Of a stretch of 14,132 nt of DNA, positions 1-6,389 are shown in pieces; position 1 is the stretch's first letter, and every line of letters starts with the position of its first letter. Where the stretch lies: positions 1 to 14,132 of the forward strand of contig WFYP01000236.1 in assembly GCA_015490055.1 (NCBI GenBank), in the 5' to 3' direction. The notes beneath the pieces were generated by a model. The model was not told the DNA's origin. It made no database searches and saw nothing but the letters and a program-made list of their open reading frames with translations. Position numbers and translations under genes: made by a program. This DNA is from Nitratifractor sp. (GTDB lineage Bacteria; Campylobacterota; Campylobacteria; Campylobacterales; Sulfurovaceae).

Positions 1-19
1 AGATGTGTATAAGAGACAG
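1..19. other. Tn5/Nextera mosaic-end adapter remnant (artefact)
   Basis: The first 19 bases read AGATGTGTATAAGAGACAG, which is exactly the Tn5 mosaic end used in Nextera tagmentation libraries. This is library adapter left at the contig edge and not genomic DNA. Reading through it creates a false ATG at position 5 and the telltale N-terminal peptide MYKRQ on the downstream open frame. Genomic sequence should be taken to begin at position 20. Confidence 0.97.
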
Positions 20-379
20 TATACACGAGATGCTATTTATGCTAGTTTTAAAATTATGGAACTTTTAAGTATTCATAGGGTTAATCTATCGACACTTATT
101 GAGAGTTTTAAAGCATTTTATTACCGTCATTTTCATATTCCTTGTCCTCAAAAATTAAAAGGCAAAATGATGCGTAAATTTTTACAAGAAGCAAAAGATA
201 AAAAATCATCAACAAGGGTTGGCGTAAAAATTTGGGAAAACGAAACAGACTGGATTTTAATGCTACCGCATCAATACAGCGAATCGCTAAATCTTTATAT
301 TCAGGCAAAAGATAGTGTTAGCGGAGAGAGAATCTACAATAAATATATCGAAAAAATGGAAAATTGGAAGAGGGAATAA
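20..379 (+). CDS. C-terminal fragment of a sugar-1-phosphate nucleotidyltransferase / phosphomannomutase-like protein (5' truncated)
   Basis: About 119 genuine residues are left, running to the TAA at 377-379. The apparent ATG at position 5 lies in adapter, so the true start is off the contig. The segment DAIYASFKIMELL, then IPCPQKLKGKMMRKFL, then VGVKIWENETDWILMLP matches the end of domain III and domain IV of phosphoglucomutase/phosphomannomutase-like modules. It fits best the modules fused behind a nucleotidyltransferase, as in bacterial mannose-1-phosphate guanylyltransferase-type proteins, which carry a similar VPCPWEAKGxVMR stretch. The usual phosphate-binding loop RPSGTEP is replaced by LPHQYSESL, so the mutase site is probably non-catalytic. 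If a nucleotidyltransferase domain lies upstream, the protein could make an NDP-sugar. That domain is not in the window, so the function is inferred. A plain phosphomutase is the alternative. Confidence 0.68.
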   Translation, partial: YTRDAIYASFKIMELLSIHRVNLSTLIESFKAFYYRHFHIPCPQKLKGKMMRKFLQEAKDKKSSTRVGVKIWENETDWILMLPHQYSESLNLYIQAKDSVSGERIYNKYIEKMENWKRE

Positions 380-382
380 TAT

Positions 383-433
383 GAAACTTTCATATTCCAA
401 AAAAGAGAATAAAAACAAAACAATGAAAGTTTC
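383..433. repeat. 11-bp perfect inverted repeat in the leader gap
   Basis: GAAACTTTCAT (383-393) is the exact reverse complement of ATGAAAGTTTC (423-433), with a 29-base A-rich spacer between the arms. It starts four bases after the stop codon of the preceding gene. No T-run follows the right arm, so it does not look like an intrinsic terminator. Together with the two hairpins that follow, it makes the whole 380-502 gap self-complementary. Confidence 0.7.
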
Positions 434-462
434 TCTCGCCAAAGGCGAAGCTTTAGTGAGAG
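433..462. repeat. Nested inverted repeat (CTCTC...GAGAG enclosing TCGCC-AAA-GGCGA)
   Basis: CTCTC at 433-437 can pair with GAGAG at 458-462. Inside it, TCGCC (436-440) and GGCGA (444-448) form a compact hairpin with an AAA loop. The two pairings share bases, so they are alternatives rather than one continuous stem. The arrangement resembles a short repetitive extragenic element, but only one copy is in the window. Confidence 0.55.
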
Positions 463-465
463 GAA

Positions 466-492
466 TTTTCAAGGAGCTTTGCTTCTTGAAAA
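466..492 (+). promoter_or_regulatory. 12-bp hairpin abutting the Shine-Dalgarno sequence of the first GH57 gene
   Basis: TTTTCAAGGAGC (466-477) pairs with GCTTCTTGAAAA (481-492) through twelve positions with one G-T wobble and a TTT loop. The stem ends one base before GGAG (493-496), the Shine-Dalgarno sequence for the GTG at 503. This position suggests an mRNA-stabilising 5' hairpin, or a structure that affects ribosome access. No T-tract follows, so a terminator is unlikely. The fold is visible in the sequence; the role is inferred. Confidence 0.6.
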
Positions 493-502
493 GGAGATTT
501 AA

Positions 503-2524
503 GTGAAACTGAGTTTTATTTGGCATATGCATCAACCCGATTATCGGGATAAAGAGGGTATTATGCAAATGCCGTGGGTATTTCTGCATGCTATTAAAGA
601 TTATTATGATATGCCGTGGATTTTATCTTTGCATCAAAATGCAAAAGCCACCTTTAATATTACACCTACACTTATGGAGCAGTTGCAATTATATTATGAA
701 AATCCGCAAAAGCGGGATAAATTTATTGCTTTATGGATAAAAAATCCAGAAGAGCTTAGTGAGAAAGAGAAGATTTGGCTTATTAAAATTTGTAAAACTT
801 CTCAATTTAAAACAATGGTTAAAGCATTTAAGAGATATAAAGAGCTTTATGTAAAAGAGCAATTTTCAAATAGTGAATTGATAGATTTAGAGATACTTTT
901 TATTCTTTCATGGTGTGGCAATTATTTACGCAAACAAAACCCTGTTGTTAAACAGCTTATTCAAAAAGATAGAGCATATACACAAGAAGATAAAAAGTTA
1001 CTGTTGCAAACTTTAAGTTCATTTATTGCAACTATTTTTTATTTTTATAAAGAGCTTTATTTAAAAGGGCAAATAAGCATTTGGACTACTCCGTATTATC
1101 ACCCTATTTTGCCGCTTTTAATCGATATGCAAAATGCAAAAAGGGCTAATCCATCTACAAATATTCCTGAAAATTATATCTCTTTGCAAGATGATGCAAA
1201 AGAGCATATCAATAGAGCAAAAAAGAGTTTTTATAATCTTTTTGGATTTGAAGCAAAAGGCTTTTGGCCAGCAGAAGGGGCTGTTGATGTAAAAAGTGCA
1301 GAGCTTTTTAAAAAAAGCGGCATAGAATTTATAGCAACCGATGAAGCGATTCTTTATAAATCTTTGCAAAAGAGCCAAAAGAGTCTGATATATAATATTT
1401 ACAATTACAACGGTGTGAATATTCTCTTTAGAGACCACTATTTAAGCGATTTAATCGGCTTTGAGTATAGATATAAGAGTGCTGAAGATGCATCTAACCA
1501 CTTTATAAAACAGTTAGAAAATATAGAAAGAAGCAACAATCAAAGCGTTGTGTCAGTTATTTTAGATGGCGAGAATGCTTGGGAGTTTTACCCAAATAAC
1601 AGTTTTGATTTTTTAGATACTCTTTATGGCAAATTAGAAAAGCTCTCTTGGTGCGAAGCTCTAAGAATTGATGATATTGCAAATATAAAGAGTGAAAACT
1701 TGGATTATTTAGCACCTGGCTCTTGGATAAATGGCACATTCGATACCTGGGTTGGCGAGAAGCAAAAAACCAAAGCATGGGAACTTTTGTTTCTTACAAA
1801 AAGATTTTACTTGCAATATAAAGATGAATTAAGCGATAAGGTAAAAAAGAGTATAGAAGATATTTTCTTAAAAGCTGAATCTTCCGATTGGTATTGGTGG
1901 TTTGGAAGCGACCATTATACCGAATATGCCCAAGAATTCGACAAGCTTTTTAGAAGCCACCTTATAGATATTTTTAATTTAATGCAAAAACCTGCTCCAT
2001 CAGACCTATTCTTGCCAATAATAGAGAATAGAAGTTATGCAGACTTTTGGATTAAACCAAAATCTTTTATCTCTCCGCTTATAGATGGAAAAAAAGATTC
2101 ATTTTTTGAGTGGCTCGATGCTGGAAGTGTAGATGAGAGCAAACTCTTTTCTACAATGAGCCGAAGCAATTTGCCTGTAAATAAAATCCTTTATGGTGAG
2201 GATAGAGAGAAACTATATTTCTCATTTGAAGGCGATTTTAGCAAATTATGCAAAAATGGAATGCTAAAAGTTATTATCGAGCCTGAAAATAAAAAATTTA
2301 CTCTTACTTTAAATGAGGGAAAAGTTCAAAAAGAGGGAATAGATATTGCAATTTACTGCAACTCTATTTTAGAATTGAGCCTCTCAAAAGCAACTTTAAA
2401 TGAAGCAAATATTTTTATCCGTTTTGAATTGATAGATAAGGATAAAATTATTCAAGTGCTTCCGAGTTTCGGAGAGTTAGAAATAAAATTAAATGCCGAT
2501 TACAGCCGTAATTGGTATATATAG
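503..2524 (+). CDS. GH57 glycoside hydrolase, amylopullulanase/alpha-amylase-like
   Basis: This 673-residue cytoplasmic protein has no signal peptide and carries the GH57 signatures in order. They are WHMHQPDY at 7-14, the TTPYYHPILPLL motif near 195-206, GFWPAE with the expected nucleophile Glu258, FRDHYLSDLIGFEY at 309-322, LDGENAWE with the expected acid/base Asp355, and PGSWINGTFDTWVGE around 405-419. The 97-residue gap between Glu258 and Asp355 is close to that in characterised amylopullulanases. It probably hydrolyses alpha-1,4 and/or alpha-1,6 bonds of glycogen; exact specificity cannot be read from sequence. The start is GTG: an in-frame TAA (500-502) touches it on the left, GGAG lies six bases upstream, and the next ATG (codon 9) would cut the first motif. 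It opens the tight gene block. The C-terminal 170 residues look like a beta-rich accessory region. Confidence 0.88.
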   Translation: MKLSFIWHMHQPDYRDKEGIMQMPWVFLHAIKDYYDMPWILSLHQNAKATFNITPTLMEQLQLYYENPQKRDKFIALWIKNPEELSEKEKIWLIKICKTSQFKTMVKAFKRYKELYVKEQFSNSELIDLEILFILSWCGNYLRKQNPVVKQLIQKDRAYTQEDKKLLLQTLSSFIATIFYFYKELYLKGQISIWTTPYYHPILPLLIDMQNAKRANPSTNIPENYISLQDDAKEHINRAKKSFYNLFGFEAKGFWPAEGAVDVKSAELFKKSGIEFIATDEAILYKSLQKSQKSLIYNIYNYNGVNILFRDHYLSDLIGFEYRYKSAEDASNHFIKQLENIERSNNQSVVSVILDGENAWEFYPNNSFDFLDTLYGKLEKLSWCEALRIDDIANIKSENLDYLAPGSWINGTFDTWVGEKQKTKAWELLFLTKRFYLQYKDELSDKVKKSIEDIFLKAESSDWYWWFGSDHYTEYAQEFDKLFRSHLIDIFNLMQKPAPSDLFLPIIENRSYADFWIKPKSFISPLIDGKKDSFFEWLDAGSVDESKLFSTMSRSNLPVNKILYGEDREKLYFSFEGDFSKLCKNGMLKVIIEPENKKFTLTLNEGKVQKEGIDIAIYCNSILELSLSKATLNEANIFIRFELIDKDKIIQVLPSFGELEIKLNADYSRNWYI

Positions 2525-2534
2525 GAGTTTTAAA

Positions 2535-4532
2535 ATGAAAAAAGTATCTCTGCTTTTTGGTATTCATATGCATCAACCCGTAGATAATTTTGACGAAACT
2601 GTTGCAAAAGCGGTAACTGAGTGTTATGAACCTTTTTTCAAAACAGTTATGCAAACTCCTAATTTTAAATTTTCGCTCCATTGCAGTGGCTGGCTACTCG
2701 AAAAGATACGACTGGAGTATCCAAAACTTTTTGAAATAATGCAATATTTGAGTAAAAAAGGAGCTATCGAGTGGTTAAGCGGAGGATATTACGAACCTGT
2801 TTTATGCTCTATCCCCTCAAAAGACAGAGTAGCTCAAATTCAAAAGTTAAATCTGTATATCCAAAAATATATGCAACAAAAGCCAAAAGGGTTGTGGCTT
2901 ACAGAGAGAGTATGGGATAATACAATAATTAGAGATTTAAAGAGATGCAATATAGAGTATGTAATGGTAGATGATTACCACTTTTTAAGCAATGGATACC
3001 CTAAAGAGAAGATGAACGGCTACTATATTACTAACGATGGAAACAGTGAGATAAAGCTTTTCCCAATTTCTAAAAAATTGCGTTATGCTCTTCCATTTTC
3101 TAAACCTCAAGAGTCTATTGATTCTATTTTGCAATATGCTTCTACAGAGCCTTCGGCAGCAATCTTTTTTGATGATGCAGAGAAATTCGGATTATGGCCA
3201 AAAACAAATGAGTGGGTTTATGGACAAAAGTGGTTAGAAAATTTTATAGAAAATGTTTTAAAAAACAGTGCAATAAAAACCATGCATTACAATGAATATA
3301 TCAATAAGAATAGAGCTTTGGGATTGGCGTATTTAAATGATTGCTCTTATAGCGAAATGGGGAAATGGAGTTTAAAAACAGAGCTGGCTGAAGAGATGGA
3401 AGATTTAATAAAAAAAGTCGGAGAGGAATTTTATGAAAATGAGGGAATTGCCCTTATTAAAGGCGGAATTTGGAATAACTTTTTTATTAAATATAGTGAA
3501 AGCAACTATTTGCACAAACGAATGCTCTACTTAAGTAGTAAACAAAAAGGGCTTAGTCAAGAAGCTTTAGATTCTCTATACAGATTGCAAACAAACGATA
3601 CCTATTGGCACGGTGTTTTTGGCGGTTTTTACCTCCCTAATTTGCGAGATAATGCTTATAAATATCTTTTAAAAATTGAGAAATCTCTTCAGAAAAAAGG
3701 CGAAGAGTTAATCGATATTAATAAAGACGGCTTTAAAGAGTTAAAAGTTTTAACTGATAATTTAAGTATAGTAATTTCAAAAATCGGAGCACAAATGGTG
3801 GAGTTTGGCTCATTAGAGAAGTTTTTTAATTGGCAAAACACTATTATGCGACGCAAAGAGTTGTACCATAATAAAATACTTCACCCTAAAATGCAAAATG
3901 TTGCTTCTGCAAAAGTAGTAACTATACATAATTTGCAAAGAGATGTAAAAAGTGATTTTAAAGAGATGCTCATTTACGATTGGTATGCAAAAAATAGTTT
4001 TATTGAGCACATAAGCGATAGAGAGTTTACTTTAGAGAATTTTAAAAATTTAACATATAAAGAAATCGGTGATTTTGTAAATGAGCCTTTTGAATATGAC
4101 GGTAAAAATTTTACAAGAGAAGGGAAAATTGGAAATTCAAATGCCATTTTAAAGAAGAAGTATCACTTTAAAAAGAGTAAAATTGTGCTTAAGAGCAAAT
4201 TAGAAAGCGAATATAGCAAAGTGGCTTTCTTTGCTCAAGAGTTTAATTTTCACTTTGCCCATAGCAATAAAATTACAATAAACGGTAAATTTTTAAATGA
4301 TGGATTACTATTTACTGAATGCAAAAGTGTAAAAATTTATGACGATTTTACACAAAAAGAATTAATAATAAGCAGTGATGAGAAATGGCAAGTTTTTGCA
4401 GTGCCAATTATTACAATCTCAGAATCTGAAAAAGATTACGAAGCAATTACACAAGGGGTTAGCTTTCTTTTTACAAGAGAGTTTGAAAAAAGTTTAAAAA
4501 TCAGATTTGAATTGGAAGTAAAAGATGTCTAA
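2535..4532 (+). CDS. GH57 4-alpha-glucanotransferase
   Basis: A 665-residue cytoplasmic enzyme expected to transfer maltooligosaccharide segments between alpha-1,4-glucans (disproportionation), remodelling glycogen or its breakdown products. The GH57 motifs are IHMHQP (10-15), GGYYEPVL (83-90), GLWLTERVWD with nucleophile Glu124, FFDDAEKFGLWP with acid/base Asp214, and the SEMGKWSL motif further on. Length and catalytic positions agree almost exactly with the Thermococcus litoralis enzyme (659 residues, Glu123 and Asp214). The C-terminal half fits the accessory domains of that family. I take ATG 2535 as the start, because AGGAG at 2523-2527 overlaps the stop of the preceding gene at good spacing. 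An ATG at 2493 would add 14 residues inside that gene without a comparable site. The 3' end overlaps galT by 8 bases. An alpha-amylase activity is the alternative reading. Confidence 0.88.
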   Translation: MKKVSLLFGIHMHQPVDNFDETVAKAVTECYEPFFKTVMQTPNFKFSLHCSGWLLEKIRLEYPKLFEIMQYLSKKGAIEWLSGGYYEPVLCSIPSKDRVAQIQKLNLYIQKYMQQKPKGLWLTERVWDNTIIRDLKRCNIEYVMVDDYHFLSNGYPKEKMNGYYITNDGNSEIKLFPISKKLRYALPFSKPQESIDSILQYASTEPSAAIFFDDAEKFGLWPKTNEWVYGQKWLENFIENVLKNSAIKTMHYNEYINKNRALGLAYLNDCSYSEMGKWSLKTELAEEMEDLIKKVGEEFYENEGIALIKGGIWNNFFIKYSESNYLHKRMLYLSSKQKGLSQEALDSLYRLQTNDTYWHGVFGGFYLPNLRDNAYKYLLKIEKSLQKKGEELIDINKDGFKELKVLTDNLSIVISKIGAQMVEFGSLEKFFNWQNTIMRRKELYHNKILHPKMQNVASAKVVTIHNLQRDVKSDFKEMLIYDWYAKNSFIEHISDREFTLENFKNLTYKEIGDFVNEPFEYDGKNFTREGKIGNSNAILKKKYHFKKSKIVLKSKLESEYSKVAFFAQEFNFHFAHSNKITINGKFLNDGLLFTECKSVKIYDDFTQKELIISSDEKWQVFAVPIITISESEKDYEAITQGVSFLFTREFEKSLKIRFELEVKDV

Positions 4533-5550
4533 AATACGATATGACTTTTTGCATAATGAGTATGTTATCATTGCTCCAGAGCGTTTACATCGCCCAAATG
4601 TAAGCTTGCTTAAAAAGAGAGAGAAGATAGAAAACATTGCCAAATGTCCATTTTGCAAAGGAAACGAAGCTTTAACAGGGCAAGAAATTTTTGCAATTTA
4701 TAAAAATACTGCCGATAAAAGCTCTTGGCAAATCCGGGTTATTCCTAACCTTTATAAAGCAGTTCAGATAGAGACAGAATTTAAGATTCAAAGAGAAGGC
4801 TTTTTTGAATCTATCAATGGTTATGGAGCACACGAAATTATTATAGACACTCCATGCCACAACTGCACGCTTGCCGATTTAAAAATAGAAGATATAAAAA
4901 ATTGGCTAAAAACTATTGCTTTTAGAAAAGCTGATTTAACAAAAGATAGACAAATGAAACATTTTATCGCTTTTAAAAATAGTGGTAAAAGAGCAGGTGC
5001 GAGTCAAGAACATCCGCATACGCAAATTATCGCTCTGCCTATTGTGCCAAAAAGCAAAATAGATTTTTTGCAAAGAAACAGTGAATATTACCAAAAATTT
5101 GGACATGGTATTCTTGAAGATATAATTTATAACGAAAAAATAGCAAAAGAGCGGGTTATAAATGAGCAAGGTAATTTTATAGCATTTTGCCCTTATGCAA
5201 GTGCTTTTGCTTTTGAAGTAATGATTGCACCTCTTAAAAACTTGTTTGATTTAAATGAGTGCACTAATGAAGATTTAAGAGATTTATCTCTGCTTATCTC
5301 TGAAACTTTTAAAGCACTTTACCGTGAACTTGGAGATTTTGATTTTAATATAAGTTTTGAATTTGCACCGATAAACAATAATTTTGAAGACGAAGCTTAT
5401 ATGCAGAATTTAAAAGCAAATTACCGCTTTTATATACGAATAATACCTCGTATTTTCACCTTGGCAGGCTTTGAAGTAACTACAAATATGGCGATAAATC
5501 CAATTATGCCAGAAGAGTGTGCACAATTTTTGCGAGGAGATGAGAGATGA
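4525..5550 (+). CDS. galT: GalT-family hexose-1-phosphate nucleotidyltransferase (galactose-1-phosphate uridylyltransferase-like)
   Basis: This 341-residue HIT-superfamily protein would transfer a nucleoside monophosphate between a nucleotide sugar and a sugar phosphate (or phosphate) through a nucleotidyl-histidine. The active-site triad His-Pro-His is at 163-165 in SQEHPHTQI. Cys41 and Cys44 (KCPFC) and His112 (TPCHNC) fit the structural zinc site. The C-terminus has the family ending AGFEVTTNMAINPIMPEE. The usual His-x-His in the last beta strand (HWHIEI-type) is replaced by Arg301-Phe302-Tyr303, so that second metal site should be absent. There is no galE or galK nearby. The gene sits between glucan enzymes and overlaps both neighbours (8 bases with the glucanotransferase, 4 with the kinase). 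A role with ADP- or UDP-glucose in glycogen turnover is therefore as plausible as galactose metabolism. Family certain; substrate uncertain. Confidence 0.85.
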   Translation: MSKIRYDFLHNEYVIIAPERLHRPNVSLLKKREKIENIAKCPFCKGNEALTGQEIFAIYKNTADKSSWQIRVIPNLYKAVQIETEFKIQREGFFESINGYGAHEIIIDTPCHNCTLADLKIEDIKNWLKTIAFRKADLTKDRQMKHFIAFKNSGKRAGASQEHPHTQIIALPIVPKSKIDFLQRNSEYYQKFGHGILEDIIYNEKIAKERVINEQGNFIAFCPYASAFAFEVMIAPLKNLFDLNECTNEDLRDLSLLISETFKALYRELGDFDFNISFEFAPINNNFEDEAYMQNLKANYRFYIRIIPRIFTLAGFEVTTNMAINPIMPEECAQFLRGDER

Positions 5551-6389
5551 TACTCCTTATAGATATAGGCGGAACATATCTTCGCTATGAAATACATGAT
5601 AGAAACAAAGTTATAAAAAAAGCAAAATTAAAAAGTGCCCAAATCGGACTTTGCGAATTTTTAGAAAAAATTTTAGAGCAAGAGAAAATTAAAACTATTG
5701 CTATCTCTTACGCTGGGCAAGTAAACAAAGGCAAAATACTCTCTTCTCCACACATTAAAATAGACAGACACAATATAAAAGAGTATATAGAGCAAAAATA
5801 TGGAGTAAAACTCTATATAGAGAATGATTTAAACTGTTCTGTTTTGGCAGAAGCCGACTATTTTAAAGCAAAAGATATTGTAAATATTGCTGTTGGAACC
5901 GGTTTGGGACTGGGAGTTGTGAGTTCAGGAATACTTATAAAAGGAAGCGATGGAATTGCTACGGAGCTAGGGCATATACCTTACAAGGAGTCTCCGTTTA
6001 ACTGTTCGTGCGGTAAAAATAACTGTTTAGAAATTTTTGCTTCCGGAAGCGGATTAAAACTTTGGGAAGAGTATTATAAATTCCAAAACTTTTTAACATT
6101 AGAAGAGTTGCAAAAAAGCAGTGATAAAAATGCAATAAAAGTTTCTAAAGAGTTTCAAAAAGCTTTGCTTTATGCTTGCGGAGTTGTGGTAACGCTTTTT
6201 AATCCAAAAATTTTGGTTTTGGGTGGAGGTATTATTCAAAGCAATCCACAGCTTGTTAATTTAATTCAAAAAGAGATAGCAAATTATGCAATGCCTTTAA
6301 TCACTGAAAATTTAAAAATTGTAAAAAGCCATCTTGAAGATGCATCTTTAAAAGGGGCTTATCTATTAATGGAGGATAAAAATGAGTAA
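5547..6389 (+). CDS. ROK-family sugar kinase, probable glucokinase
   Basis: A 280-residue ATP-dependent hexokinase of the ROK family, expected to convert glucose to glucose-6-phosphate in the cytoplasm. The phosphate-binding DIGGT is at 6-10 and the catalytic base is Asp94 in ENDLN. GTGLGLG follows at 117-123, the ELGHI motif has His143, and the zinc-binding cysteine cluster CSCGKNNCLE has Cys153, Cys155 and Cys160. A second glycine-rich adenosine motif, LVLGGG, lies near 223-228. There is no N-terminal DNA-binding domain, so it is a kinase and not a ROK repressor. The start ATG overlaps the galT stop as ATGA, with GAGGAG at 5534-5539. The 3' end overlaps glgA by 8 bases. In this operon it would recover free glucose released by the GH57 enzymes. 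Fructose or N-acetylglucosamine kinase activity cannot be excluded from sequence. Confidence 0.85.
   Translation: MILLIDIGGTYLRYEIHDRNKVIKKAKLKSAQIGLCEFLEKILEQEKIKTIAISYAGQVNKGKILSSPHIKIDRHNIKEYIEQKYGVKLYIENDLNCSVLAEADYFKAKDIVNIAVGTGLGLGVVSSGILIKGSDGIATELGHIPYKESPFNCSCGKNNCLEIFASGSGLKLWEEYYKFQNFLTLEELQKSSDKNAIKVSKEFQKALLYACGVVVTLFNPKILVLGGGIIQSNPQLVNLIQKEIANYAMPLITENLKIVKSHLEDASLKGAYLLMEDKNE

Noticed and set aside
5..379. Complete 124-residue protein starting MYKRQ
   Set aside because: The start codon and first five residues come from the Nextera mosaic end; the real gene is truncated at its 5' side, so only 20-379 is genomic.
466..492. Intrinsic transcription terminator after the first gene
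   Set aside because: The hairpin is strong, but the right arm is followed by GGAG and a start codon, not a T-run.
2493..2534. Upstream ATG for the second GH57 gene
   Set aside because: It lies inside the previous gene and lacks a good ribosome binding site. ATG 2535 has AGGAG at correct spacing and gives the family's usual N-terminus just before HMHQP.
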